Source: Candidatus Cetobacterium colombiensis (GTDB taxonomy: Bacteria; Fusobacteriota; Fusobacteriia; Fusobacteriales; Fusobacteriaceae). Taken from it: DNA of 64,000 nt. The stretch covers positions 1 through 64,000 of the forward strand of contig NZ_JAVIKH010000006.1 in assembly GCF_033962415.1 (NCBI RefSeq), written 5' to 3'. Positions 1-7,757 of this stretch are shown in pieces; position 1 is the stretch's first letter, and each line of letters starts with the position of its first letter. The position numbers and the translations under genes were made by a program. The notes below the pieces were generated by a model. That model was not told where the DNA came from and searched no databases. It saw only the letters and a list, made by a program, of their open reading frames with translations.

Positions 1-12
1 GATAGTAGGCAT
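1..12 (-). CDS. Start of a gene leaving the window, possibly ribosomal protein S12
   Basis: An ATG at 12-10 on the minus strand follows a strong GGAGGT Shine-Dalgarno sequence. Only four codons lie in the window and read Met-Pro-Thr-Ile. This is the usual opening of ribosomal protein S12 (rpsL), but other proteins begin the same way, so the identity is a guess. A plausible promoter lies just upstream. Confidence 0.35.
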
Positions 13-51
13 ATCCAATTACCTCCTTCGGTGGTACTGTTTCTTACTATT

Positions 52-79
52 ATTATACGCTATTTCTCGTCAAAATCAA
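52..79 (-). promoter_or_regulatory. Sigma-70-type promoter for the gene at the left edge
   Basis: On the minus strand TTGATT (79-74) and TATAAT (57-52) are separated by 16 bp. They lie about 40 bp upstream of the GGAGGT/ATG at the left edge. Confidence 0.5.
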
Positions 80-161
80 CCATTTGTTGTGACAGAGCCT
101 TATTATTAAACATTTTTTTATTACTTTTTCTTTAAAAATAGTATATTTTTATATATAAAAT

Positions 162-201
162 AAATAAAGGAATGAAGAGTATTCTCTCCATTCCTTTATT
201 T
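162..201 (-). terminator. Terminator hairpin after the GNAT gene
   Basis: AAATAAAGGAATG (162-174) pairs with CATTCCTTTATTT (189-201). The stem overlaps the stop codon of the GNAT gene and is followed on the minus strand by a T/A-rich stretch. Confidence 0.6.
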
Positions 202-756
202 TGTTCTTTTTATTTTATTAAAAACTATATCCCACCCATTTTTATTTTCTGATAATTTATATGGCAAAAATCCAAAATCTAAATAAATTTTTATAGCTAC
301 ATAGCTACATGTTTGAGTTGAAAGATATAATCCCTCTCCCATTTTTTCACTTTTAAATACAAAAAGTAACTTTGAAACTAAGGCTTTTGCTAATCCTTTT
401 CCACCATGAATGGGATCTACAGCTATCCAATGTAATCTATACTCACGATTTTTTTCATTTGGAAAATGTTTACCTTCCCAAATTGCTCCTGTTCCTACTA
501 AGTTACCTTTTGAATCTTTTATAAAAACCATAACCTTTTTTAGAAGTTCCTCATTTTTTAGAAACACATCTTGGAAATATCTCTCTCCTTCATCTCTTTC
601 TAAAATATGTTCTGATGATAGTTGAATATCAACCCATTGTTGCATCATACCTGGTTCATACATTACAAACTCATAACCTTCTGGTAACTTTTTTTCTATA
701 AAATCTAATCCATCTTTTGTCATAATAAGATGGATATTTTCGACACTTCTATCCAT
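196..756 (-). CDS. GNAT-family N-acetyltransferase
   Basis: A 186-residue protein with the acetyl-CoA-binding motif A of the GNAT fold at about residues 109-126 (WIAVDPIHGGKGLAKAL, the Q/RxxGxG/A-type loop). It is therefore probably a cytoplasmic transferase moving an acetyl group to an amine or small molecule; the substrate cannot be read from sequence. Its start overlaps the 3' end of the upstream orphan EIIC gene by 8 bp, so the two are translationally coupled and transcribed together. Membership of the GNAT superfamily is fairly certain; a link to sugar metabolism is only inferred from the operon. Confidence 0.8.
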   Translation of the reverse strand: MDRSVENIHLIMTKDGLDFIEKKLPEGYEFVMYEPGMMQQWVDIQLSSEHILERDEGERYFQDVFLKNEELLKKVMVFIKDSKGNLVGTGAIWEGKHFPNEKNREYRLHWIAVDPIHGGKGLAKALVSKLLFVFKSEKMGEGLYLSTQTCSYVAIKIYLDFGFLPYKLSENKNGWDIVFNKIKRTK

Positions 757-1702
757 TACTATCTCCTCTTTTTAAGAAATATAACATAAATATTGTTGAA
801 ATAACTCCTATGGATAAAGAGATTAAAAATCCTATTTTATTTTCTATCAGTGGAAAAATTATAATTCCACCATGAGGAACTAGAGATTTTACTCCTAAAA
901 CCGATGCTGAAGCTGCACCTATTGCAGCACCAATAACTGTTGTGGGTAAAACTGCAATATCTTTAGTTAAAAATAATAATGCTCCCTCTGTAATTCCTAA
1001 AAACCCTAAAAGTATAGATATTATCCCTGCCTCTTTCTCTGTTTTAGAAAATCTATTTTTCAAAACAAATTGAGATAATCCCAAAGCTAAAGGAGGTGTT
1101 GATATAGCCACAGCTATTGGTCCCATTATATCACCTTTTCCATATTCAAGAGTATTTATAGCATAAACATAAGCAACTTTATTTATTGGTCCTCCTAAAT
1201 CTACTCCTATAAGCCCACCTAAAACAAAGTTTAAAAACACATTATTTTTGTCATCTAAACTATTTAAATATATACCTAAGCTTTCTAAAATAAATTTCAT
1301 TGGCTCTTGAAATATATAATATAATCCCATTCCCACAACTAAGGTTGATAAAATTGGAATTACAACTATATACATTATTGAAGACATATCTATTGATATC
1401 TCTATTTTTTTTAATAGATTTATAAAATAGCCCAATATAATCCCCACAAGTATAGCTCCAAACATTCCTAGCCCAATTGCCCCTGAAAGATAACCCAATA
1501 TAAGTCCTGGAATAAACCCTACACTTCCAGAAATCTCTTTAGCTATGTATCCTGCTAAAAGTGGAGGTACCATTAAAAAACTATAATCACTTAAATCCTT
1601 TAAAAATTGATTACTTGTATAAAGTGATATAACAGATAAAATTCCTCCAATTATAAAAACAGGTATAATCTGAACTATACTTTTTAATACCCTTTTTCTC
1701 AT
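749..1702 (-). CDS. Orphan PTS fructose-type EIIC membrane component
   Basis: A 317-residue, highly hydrophobic protein matching only the IIC part of fructose-family permeases. It carries the GGPINKVAY loop near residue 170 and the VPHGGIIIFP segment near the C-terminus, both also present in the full EIIABC encoded just upstream. It has no EIIA or EIIB domain, so it would have to borrow phosphoryl donors, perhaps from the neighbour, or act as a transporter or sensor without phosphotransfer. It looks like a truncated duplicate of the adjacent permease. It lies 79 bp downstream of that gene, separated by a stem-loop that includes its own Shine-Dalgarno sequence. Confidence 0.85.
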   Translation of the reverse strand: MRKRVLKSIVQIIPVFIIGGILSVISLYTSNQFLKDLSDYSFLMVPPLLAGYIAKEISGSVGFIPGLILGYLSGAIGLGMFGAILVGIILGYFINLLKKIEISIDMSSIMYIVVIPILSTLVVGMGLYYIFQEPMKFILESLGIYLNSLDDKNNVFLNFVLGGLIGVDLGGPINKVAYVYAINTLEYGKGDIMGPIAVAISTPPLALGLSQFVLKNRFSKTEKEAGIISILLGFLGITEGALLFLTKDIAVLPTTVIGAAIGAASASVLGVKSLVPHGGIIIFPLIENKIGFLISLSIGVISTIFMLYFLKRGDSNG

Positions 1703-1707
1703 AAAAA

Positions 1708-1746
1708 ACTCCCACGTACTTTTTTATTAAATAGTACCATGGGAGT
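1708..1746 (-). terminator. Stem-loop between EIIABC and orphan EIIC, covering the EIIC ribosome binding site
   Basis: ACTCCCACGTACT (1708-1720) pairs with AGTACCATGGGAGT (1733-1746) with one small bulge. On the minus strand the stem is followed by six T residues and then directly by the ATG of the EIIC gene. The only Shine-Dalgarno-like GGGAG lies in the 3' arm. It can act as an intrinsic terminator or attenuator, or as a structure hiding the ribosome binding site. Confidence 0.7.
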
Positions 1747-1781
1747 CTTATTTCATCAATATTTTAATACTTTTCTAATAA

Positions 1782-3596
1782 CTATTTTTTGAATTTTTTA
1801 AGCACATTTACCATGATAGCACTTATTAAAGATCCTGCTACTATAGCTATAATAAACATTAATTTATTATCTACTACTGGAAGTACAATTGGCCCTCCAT
1901 GAGGTGCGTGATCTGCTACTTTTCCAATTGCAGCTATCATAGCTCCAACACCACTTCCTACCATTATTGAAGGAATAACTCTAAATGGATCTGCTGCTGC
2001 AAAAGGTATTGCTCCCTCTGTTATTCCAATTAGTCCCATTGCAAATGCAGCCTTTCCTGCTTCTCTTTCTCCAACCTCATAGTTTTTTGGTGCCATCATT
2101 GTAGCAAGTCCCATACTAATTGGTGGAATACATATTGCAACTGCTATTGGTCCCATTACTGTTGGAACACCTTGAGTAATCATTGCTGATCCAAATAGGA
2201 AAGCAACTTTATTTATTGGTCCACCCATATCAAAAGAGATCATACATCCTAAAATTAATGCTAAGAATACTGAACCAGCTTCCATTCCTTTTAATACATC
2301 AGTAAGCATATTCATAAATCCACTAATTGGAGCTCCTATAAAGTACATAACAACACCAACTAAAGCTGTTGAAACTAAAGGGATAACAAAGATAGGCATA
2401 ATTGGTTTTAATCCTTCTGGAACATTCCATGACTTTACCCACTTAGCTATATATCCTGCAGCAAAACCGGCTACCATACCACCTAAGAATCCTGCACCAA
2501 CTGTATTTGCTAAAGCACCACCCACAAGTCCTGGAGCAAGTCCTGGTCTATCTGCAATACTCATTGCTATATATCCTGATAAAATCGGGATCATAAGTCC
2601 AAATGCTGTAGCTCCTAAATCTAGCATGGCTTTAAAGAAAGGGTTTGTTACATCTGCTCCTGACCCTGCTTTAATTCCTGAAAGTGCTATAGATAAAGCT
2701 ATTAAAACTCCTCCACATACAACAAGTGGTAACATATGAGAAACACCATTCATTAAATGTTTATATACTCCTGTTTTTTCCTTTTTTGGAGCTTCTTTTT
2801 GTCCTGATGAAGTTGCTATATAAACTTCTCCCTCTCCATTTAGAGCTTTTTCAATTAATTCTTTAGGAGCTCTTATAGCCTGTTTCACTGGAACTTGAAT
2901 AACTTTTTTTCCAGCAAATCTATCCATATCTATTGTTTTATCTGCTGCTACTATTACTCCTGTTGCTCTTTTTATATCTTCTGGTGTAAGTTCATTTTTT
3001 ACTCCAACACTTCCATTTGTTTCTACTTTTACTTCTACTCCTAACTCTTTTCCTTTATTAGCTAATGAATCTGCAGCCATATATGTATGAGCTATTCCAA
3101 CTGGACAAGCAGTTACTGCTACTACGAATCCCTCTCTTTTTTCTATATTTGTTGCTTCAACTTTTTTCTCTTCATCCAATATAGCTATTATCTCATCTTC
3201 TGTTTTAGCATTTTCTAATTTTTCTCTTACTTCATCATCTAATAATTTATTAGTTAACTTAGATAATGTTTCAATATGAGAATCTGTTGCATCCTCTGGA
3301 GCTGCTATCATAAAGAATAATTTTGATGGCTCTCCATCTAATGAATCAAAATCTATTCCTTCTGATCTTCCAAAAGCTACTGCTGGTTTTCTTACAGCTT
3401 TAGTTTTTCCATGTGGAATTGCAATTCCCTCTTCTAATCCAGTAGAAGATGTTGCTTCTCTTTCTTTCACTACTTTTAAAAATTCCTCTTTATTTTCTAA
3501 TGCTCCACCATCATTTAATACTTCTACTAATTCTTTTAATACTTCATCTTTTGTTTTCCCTGTTAGTTTTAGTTTTATATACTGTTTCTCTAACAT
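1782..3596 (-). CDS. fruA: PTS fructose-family EIIABC permease
   Basis: A 604-residue phosphotransferase permease with domains in the order IIA (about 1-150), IIB (155-250) and IIC (275-600). The IIA phosphorylation histidine is His62 in the IPHGK motif. The IIB phosphocysteine is Cys164 in the TACPVGIAH motif. The membrane domain has the GGPINK loop and a C-terminal HAPHGGPIV segment. It imports and phosphorylates a fructose-like sugar; mannosylglycerate-type substrates of the same family cannot be excluded. No 1-phosphofructokinase or DeoR-type fruR lies next to it, which is unusual. The start has GGGAG seven bases upstream. It is divergent from the Rep-like gene, with a clear promoter between them. 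Confidence 0.88.
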   Translation of the reverse strand: MLEKQYIKLKLTGKTKDEVLKELVEVLNDGGALENKEEFLKVVKEREATSSTGLEEGIAIPHGKTKAVRKPAVAFGRSEGIDFDSLDGEPSKLFFMIAAPEDATDSHIETLSKLTNKLLDDEVREKLENAKTEDEIIAILDEEKKVEATNIEKREGFVVAVTACPVGIAHTYMAADSLANKGKELGVEVKVETNGSVGVKNELTPEDIKRATGVIVAADKTIDMDRFAGKKVIQVPVKQAIRAPKELIEKALNGEGEVYIATSSGQKEAPKKEKTGVYKHLMNGVSHMLPLVVCGGVLIALSIALSGIKAGSGADVTNPFFKAMLDLGATAFGLMIPILSGYIAMSIADRPGLAPGLVGGALANTVGAGFLGGMVAGFAAGYIAKWVKSWNVPEGLKPIMPIFVIPLVSTALVGVVMYFIGAPISGFMNMLTDVLKGMEAGSVFLALILGCMISFDMGGPINKVAFLFGSAMITQGVPTVMGPIAVAICIPPISMGLATMMAPKNYEVGEREAGKAAFAMGLIGITEGAIPFAAADPFRVIPSIMVGSGVGAMIAAIGKVADHAPHGGPIVLPVVDNKLMFIIAIVAGSLISAIMVNVLKKFKK

Positions 3597-3633
3597 TTTT
3601 TCACTCCCTCATATTTTTTATTTTTATACTCTA

Positions 3634-3663
3634 ACTATACATTATGTTTCATTTTATTGTCAA
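3634..3663 (-). promoter_or_regulatory. fruA promoter with an operator-like site in its spacer
   Basis: On the minus strand TTGACA (3663-3658) and TATAGT (3639-3634) are 18 bp apart, close to the sigma-70 consensus. The spacer contains TGTTTCATTTTATT (plus-strand reading, from 3645). This resembles the two TTGTTTCG repeats further upstream, so a repressor there would block the promoter. Confidence 0.7.
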
Positions 3664-3679
3664 ATTAGCTATTTTTATT

Positions 3680-3750
3680 TTTTTGTTTCGTCTATTTTAG
3701 TATTTTTATTTTTTTATTCTATATTTTTTAATTTTTGTTTCGTCTATTTT
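3680..3750 (+). repeat. Two 19-bp direct repeats 52 bp apart, candidate operators
   Basis: TTTTTGTTTCGTCTATTTT occurs at 3680-3698 and again, identical, at 3732-3750. A diverged third copy (TGTTTCATTTT) starts at 3645 inside the fruA promoter. The second exact copy lies immediately upstream of the -10 box of the Rep-like gene. The 52-bp period is close to five helical turns. The pattern resembles DeoR-type operators, or short iterons bound by a Rep protein. Confidence 0.6.
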
Positions 3751-3752
3751 TA

Positions 3753-3761
3753 TGGTAAAAT
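3753..3761 (+). promoter_or_regulatory. Extended -10 element of the Rep-like gene
   Basis: TGG-TAAAAT (hexamer 3756-3761) forms an extended -10. It is followed by an A/T-rich leader and GGAGG at 3793-3797, ahead of the TTG start at 3804. The same TGG-TAxAxT arrangement precedes two of the large regulators in the window. Confidence 0.5.
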
Positions 3762-3803
3762 ATAAAAAAATTATTAAAAAAAATTTTTTCTTGGAGGAAA
3801 AAC

Positions 3804-4925
3804 TTGGATTTTAAAATTTCTAAACAAAATATAATTATAGATAAAAGAACTTCTAGATTAGAAAATACTATTTTTTTAAACATATTAAATAAAATAGAAT
3901 CTAATTTAAAAGAGGATATAAGTTTAAATATAGGTGATTTTAAAAAAATAACTGCTGAAGAGTTAGAAATTGGCTTAAAAGGACTTATGGAAAAATATAT
4001 ATCATACTCTTATATAGATGATAACAATGAAACTATCTCTTATTATTTTCCACATATTAATTTTTTTATGAAACGAGGAAATGAGTTTTTTATTTCAGTT
4101 CCTTCTACAATTATTAATGCTTTTAAAAAAAATAGTATTGAAAACCAATTATCTCTAAAAACATTTTTCTATTTTAGAAAAAAATCATCCCATAATTTTT
4201 TTAATTTAGTTTTAAAAAATAACTCTGAAAATATTAATCTAACCTTAACTTTAGAAAATTTAAAAGAAATTTTTAATGTTAAAGAAGAAGCTTATGATCG
4301 ATTCTTTGATTTTGAAAAAGCCTTACTTAAACCTTTAGTTCAAAGTATTAATACCCATTCAGATTTTACTCTTGTTTATCATAAAATTAAAAAGGGAGAA
4401 TCTAAAAATAATAAGGTTACAGCTATTGAATTTATTTTAAACAATAAATCTCTTATTGAGAAAAGTGCTGAAACTAACTATTTAATTCAACTTATTAAAA
4501 ATAATATCACTGATTATAAAAAGATATGGGAGTGTATTAATTCATGTATAAATGAGATTGGATTTATTCAATGTAAAAGAGCTATTTTATTTTTAAAAGA
4601 AAACAGTTTATATCTCTCTGATGACGAGCTTATTAACTATTTAAATAGAAAAGGTGAGAATATAGAAGAGATTTTACAGCTTAATAACCATACCCTTATA
4701 AAAGAGAAAATTGCCCTTTATAAAGACATTGCTGCTTTTACTAAAACTATCTACAATATAATGATTGGCTACAACTTTTACTACTCATTAAATTTTAAAT
4801 TTTTGAAAGATATAAAAGAATTTAAAGAGGGAGATACTTTTTTCTATAGAGATGATAACTACATAGTCTTTGGAACATACCTTGAAAATCGAGGAAGTTT
4901 TAAAATATTTCAAACACAAAATTAA
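3804..4925 (+). CDS. Rep_3-type replication-initiator-like protein
   Basis: A 373-residue protein translated from TTG with GGAGG six bases upstream. Residues about 115-215 match the winged-helix region of Rep_3/RepB plasmid initiators: the YFRKKSSHNFF strand-helix, LTLENLKEIFNVKEEAYDRF, then a DFEKALLKPLVQSIN helix and the IKKGESKNNKVTAIEF strand. The C-terminal half is not recognised. No partition, mobilisation or toxin-antitoxin genes lie nearby, so this does not look like an integrated plasmid. It sits divergent from fruA, where a FruR-type regulator would normally be, with repeats in the shared promoter. It may be a domesticated initiator working as a transcription factor (inference). Confidence 0.65.
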   Translation: MDFKISKQNIIIDKRTSRLENTIFLNILNKIESNLKEDISLNIGDFKKITAEELEIGLKGLMEKYISYSYIDDNNETISYYFPHINFFMKRGNEFFISVPSTIINAFKKNSIENQLSLKTFFYFRKKSSHNFFNLVLKNNSENINLTLTLENLKEIFNVKEEAYDRFFDFEKALLKPLVQSINTHSDFTLVYHKIKKGESKNNKVTAIEFILNNKSLIEKSAETNYLIQLIKNNITDYKKIWECINSCINEIGFIQCKRAILFLKENSLYLSDDELINYLNRKGENIEEILQLNNHTLIKEKIALYKDIAAFTKTIYNIMIGYNFYYSLNFKFLKDIKEFKEGDTFFYRDDNYIVFGTYLENRGSFKIFQTQN

Positions 4926-4938
4926 ATTTTGCACAATA

Positions 4939-4964
4939 AAAGGGACTAACAACATAGTCCCTTT
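4939..4964. terminator. Bidirectional terminator between the Rep-like and transporter genes
   Basis: AAAGGGACTA (4939-4948) pairs with TAGTCCCTTT (4955-4964). It is flanked by A/T runs on both sides and lies between convergent genes. Confidence 0.85.
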
Positions 4965-4970
4965 ATATTT

Positions 4971-6248
4971 TTACATATATCTTAATTTTAAGTAAATTCC
5001 AGCTAATACTAAAGTTTGTACTGCTATTAATGCACCAAACTTTAAGAACTTAACGAAGTCTATTTTACATCCTGATTTTGCTGCAACACCAACTGCTACT
5101 ACGTTTGTTGCTGAACCTAGAATTGTAATATTTCCACCTAAACAAGATCCAAATGATAATGCCCACCAAAGTGCTGATGTGTCCATCCCTTTAAATGTAG
5201 GTGCCATAACATCTATAATCTTTGAAATAGTTGCTGCATTGGCAACGTTTCCAATTACCGATGTAAATAGTGCTGATAAAGTCATTATAGACATTGTTGC
5301 AAACTCAAAGTTCCCTTTTGTTAGAGCAATCATCTTATCACTTACTATATCAATTACATGAATCTTTTCGATTCCAAGTACCATCATAAATAACCCAATA
5401 AAGAAGAATAATGTATCCCACTCTACGTGCTTAAATATGTCTGCTGGTTTTTTCTTTGCCATTGTTACAAGTAAGAAAGCTCCACTTAGTGATATTATTG
5501 CTAGACCTTTATTTATAAAGTTATTCAATACAAATCCAAGAATAACTAATGAGAAAATGATTCCTGCTTCTTTTAAAAGTTTTTTATCTTTTAAACTTCT
5601 TCCTGGGTTCATTTCCATAATTCTAGCTTTTAATTCATTAGAAACTTTGAAGTCTCTTCCATATATAAAGTAAACATTCAGAAGTAAAATAACCATAGAA
5701 ATTATTGCTACTGGTGATGTATTAAATAAAAACTCATTAAATCCTAATCCACTCTCATGTCCAATAATTAACTGAGTTGGGTCTCCGATTAATGTTGCGT
5801 TTCCACCAATGTTTGCTGCCATTATCTCTGTTATTACAAATGGGAATGGATTTAATCTTAATTCCCCCGCCAGTAATATAGATATTGGTGCCATTAGTAA
5901 TATAGTTGTTACGTTATCTAGGAACGCTGAACAAACTGCTGTTACTATTGCTAGGAAAACTATTAATAAGAATGGTTCTCCTTTTACAAACTTTGCCAAA
6001 GTAATAGCAAACCATTGGAACACTCCTGTTTCAGAGATAAGGTGTACTATTATCATCATACCAATTAATAAAAATAAAATTTCTAATCTACTTGCAATTG
6101 CATGTAGTGCTTCTTCTTCATTAAATATTCCTACCATAGCCATTGCTAGTCCACCTAGCATTGTTGCCCATGCTCCAGGAATCTTCTCTGTTATTATACA
6201 ATAGAATACTGCTATAAAAATACCAAGCCCTATTATTAAGCTTATCAT
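4971..6248 (-). CDS. ArsB/NhaD-superfamily ion transporter
   Basis: A 425-residue inner-membrane protein with about ten to twelve hydrophobic segments. It has the ion-transporter-superfamily signatures SAFLDNVTTILLMAP near residue 110 and GNATLIGDPTQLIIG near residue 155, plus the repeated GNITILGSATNVVA motif near the C-terminus. This superfamily includes NhaD Na+/H+ antiporters and ArsB arsenite exporters. No ars gene is nearby, so a sodium/proton or anion role is more likely, but the substrate is not decided by the sequence. It starts 17 bp after the end of the EIIA-CBS gene, which indicates one transcript and suggests phosphorylation- or nucleotide-dependent control of the transporter. 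Confidence 0.8.
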   Translation of the reverse strand: MISLIIGLGIFIAVFYCIITEKIPGAWATMLGGLAMAMVGIFNEEEALHAIASRLEILFLLIGMMIIVHLISETGVFQWFAITLAKFVKGEPFLLIVFLAIVTAVCSAFLDNVTTILLMAPISILLAGELRLNPFPFVITEIMAANIGGNATLIGDPTQLIIGHESGLGFNEFLFNTSPVAIISMVILLLNVYFIYGRDFKVSNELKARIMEMNPGRSLKDKKLLKEAGIIFSLVILGFVLNNFINKGLAIISLSGAFLLVTMAKKKPADIFKHVEWDTLFFFIGLFMMVLGIEKIHVIDIVSDKMIALTKGNFEFATMSIMTLSALFTSVIGNVANAATISKIIDVMAPTFKGMDTSALWWALSFGSCLGGNITILGSATNVVAVGVAAKSGCKIDFVKFLKFGALIAVQTLVLAGIYLKLRYM

Positions 6249-6265
6249 AACTCTTCACTTCCTTT

Positions 6266-7189
6266 TTATATATGTAATATTTTTCTTATAATATCTGATC
6301 TTAGAATAATTCCAAGATATTTACCACTTTCAACAACATATATTCTCGTTACTCCACGGCTCATAAATAAATAAGATACTTCCATTAATGAGGATTCTTT
6401 ATCAATTATTACAACACCCTCTCTTCTATAAAGCTCTTCTATTGTAGTCGTTTTTTCATTTATTAAATAGTTTTCAAATGGCTCTCCTATAGTCATAAAG
6501 TTTAAGTCATTTAAAATTGTTGTGTATTTAGGCATTCCAAAAGCTATTAGCTCTCTTTCTGTTATCTCTCCTAAAAAGTTATTATTCTTATCAACTACAG
6601 GTATACCACTAACTTTTTCCATTATTATTTTTTTGGCAATGTCCTCTAGTGTACTTGTTGGTAAAACTGGTTGGGGTGCATTTGTCATTAAATCCTCTGC
6701 TGTTATATTGTGGTCTACTTCAATATTTGCAGCTTCTAAAATTTTAATTGTTTCATGAGGATTTTTTTCTTTAATTATAGTATCTAATATTTCTTTATTT
6801 TTTGTAGCTAATTTAGATACTCCTGACATAATTTTTAAAATCTTTTTACCTTTTAAAACATCTGCAACTACAAGAATGATTATTTTAATCTCTTCCTCTT
6901 TGTTATCAAGAGTTTTTACTTTCACTGGTTTTTCTGGAAAACCAATTGCAACTAAAATATCATCATAGTGATCTAATCTTGCATGGGGAATTGCAACTCC
7001 ATGCCCTAAGTATGTTGATGCTTCCTCTTCCCTTTTTAAAACAGCCTTCTTCATTAAGGCTTTTTCATGTCTTAGAGATTTGTTATTTTCAACGATTTGA
7101 TCTAATAAATTTTCTATCAATTCATTGATGTTCTCTCCCTTGACGTTTGGAATAATTACTTTTTCTGATAGATAGCTAGACAGCTTCAT
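6266..7189 (-). CDS. PTS EIIA domain fused to a CBS-domain pair
   Basis: A 307-residue soluble protein. I place the start at 7189, where GGAGGTGTTTAC precedes ATG, rather than at an in-frame codon 60 bp upstream. Residues 1-150 form a fructose/mannitol-type EIIA domain with the phosphorylation histidine at about His69 (GVAIPHARLDHY). Residues about 160-305 hold two CBS domains (DLMTNAPQP..., VSGIPVVDKNNNFLGEITE; then VIIDKESSLMEV..., GVTRIYVV), which usually bind adenine nucleotides. There is no EIIB or EIIC. It precedes and is co-transcribed with the ArsB/NhaD-type transporter, so a role in sensing PTS and energy state to regulate that transporter is inferred. Confidence 0.8.
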   Translation of the reverse strand: MKLSSYLSEKVIIPNVKGENINELIENLLDQIVENNKSLRHEKALMKKAVLKREEEASTYLGHGVAIPHARLDHYDDILVAIGFPEKPVKVKTLDNKEEEIKIIILVVADVLKGKKILKIMSGVSKLATKNKEILDTIIKEKNPHETIKILEAANIEVDHNITAEDLMTNAPQPVLPTSTLEDIAKKIIMEKVSGIPVVDKNNNFLGEITERELIAFGMPKYTTILNDLNFMTIGEPFENYLINEKTTTIEELYRREGVVIIDKESSLMEVSYLFMSRGVTRIYVVESGKYLGIILRSDIIRKILHI

Positions 7190-7226
7190 GTAAACACCTC
7201 CGTTTTTTTTACACTTCTTTATCTTA

Positions 7227-7287
7227 CGTTCGTTTTTAGTATAGCACATTTTTACAAAAAGTAAATACTTTTTGAATCATGATTCAA
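7227..7287 (-). promoter_or_regulatory. Promoter of the EIIA-CBS operon with an upstream palindromic box
   Basis: On the minus strand TTTACT and TATACT are 16 bp apart (roughly 7266-7239). Just upstream of the -35 lies the perfect 16-bp palindrome TTGAATCATGATTCAA at 7272-7287. The position suits an activator, or a repressor acting on both divergent genes. The same half-sites recur upstream of the TonB receptor at 33677-33692. Confidence 0.6.
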
Positions 7288-7329
7288 CTTTTTTTCTACT
7301 TTCTTAAAGGAACCCTCTTTAATTCTCAG

Positions 7330-7335
7330 TATAAT
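7330..7335 (+). promoter_or_regulatory. -10 box of the lipoprotein gene
   Basis: A perfect TATAAT lies 41 bp upstream of the lipoprotein start. No good -35 is visible, and the palindrome at 7272-7287 lies further upstream. Confidence 0.5.
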
Positions 7336-7375
7336 ATGATGCGAAATTATTTTAAATTTAAAGGAGAGATTAATT

Positions 7376-7705
7376 ATGAAAAAATTATTAGCAATGTTAG
7401 CATTATCTTTAGCAATGGTGGCTTGTGGAGAAAAACAGGATACTGCTCCTAATGATCCTAATCCCCCTGTTCAAACAACTGATCTTGCTCAACCTGCACA
7501 AGATGCTACTGCTCAAAGCGCTGATCAACCAGTTGAAGCCGTTGAAGAAACTGTTGTAGAAGAAGTTACTCCAGCTACTCCTGCAGAGATTAAAGCTGCT
7601 GAAGAAGCTGCTGGAAAGGCTCCAGTTGAAGCTATTGAAGAAACTGTTCAAGAACAAGTTCAAGATGTTGTTCCTCCATCTACAGAAACTAAGGTAGCTC
7701 AATAA
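7376..7705 (+). CDS. Small acidic lipoprotein
   Basis: A 109-residue precursor with a type II signal peptide: positively charged MKK, a hydrophobic stretch, and MVAC as lipobox with Cys17 as the probable lipidated residue. The mature part is rich in Pro, Ala, Glu and Gln and almost free of hydrophobic side chains, so it is probably disordered. It has an internal duplication: QPVEAVEETVVEEV near residue 51 and APVEAIEETVQEQV near residue 82. The function is unknown; a spacer or surface lipoprotein is plausible. AAAGGAGAG lies eight bases before the start. It stands alone between a divergent operon and a convergent one. Confidence 0.75.
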   Translation: MKKLLAMLALSLAMVACGEKQDTAPNDPNPPVQTTDLAQPAQDATAQSADQPVEAVEETVVEEVTPATPAEIKAAEEAAGKAPVEAIEETVQEQVQDVVPPSTETKVAQ

Positions 7706-7727
7706 CTCTCATTAATTTTAAAGAAAA

Positions 7728-7751
7728 AATACAGGTATGATGACCTGTATT
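7728..7751. terminator. Bidirectional terminator
   Basis: AATACAGGT (7728-7736) pairs with ACCTGTATT (7743-7751), with A and T runs on either side. It separates the lipoprotein from the convergent DUF2207 gene. Confidence 0.85.
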
Positions 7752-7757
7752 TTTTTA

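Noticed and set aside
3804-4925. Integrated plasmid or replication origin around the Rep-like gene
   Set aside because: No partition, mobilisation or toxin-antitoxin genes and no multi-copy iteron array were found; ordinary metabolic genes lie on both sides.
7409-7702. Minus-strand frame opposite the small lipoprotein
   Set aside because: It is a shadow of the repetitive lipoprotein codons, Ser/Asn/Phe-rich, with no start site signal; the plus-strand lipoprotein has RBS, -10 box and lipobox.
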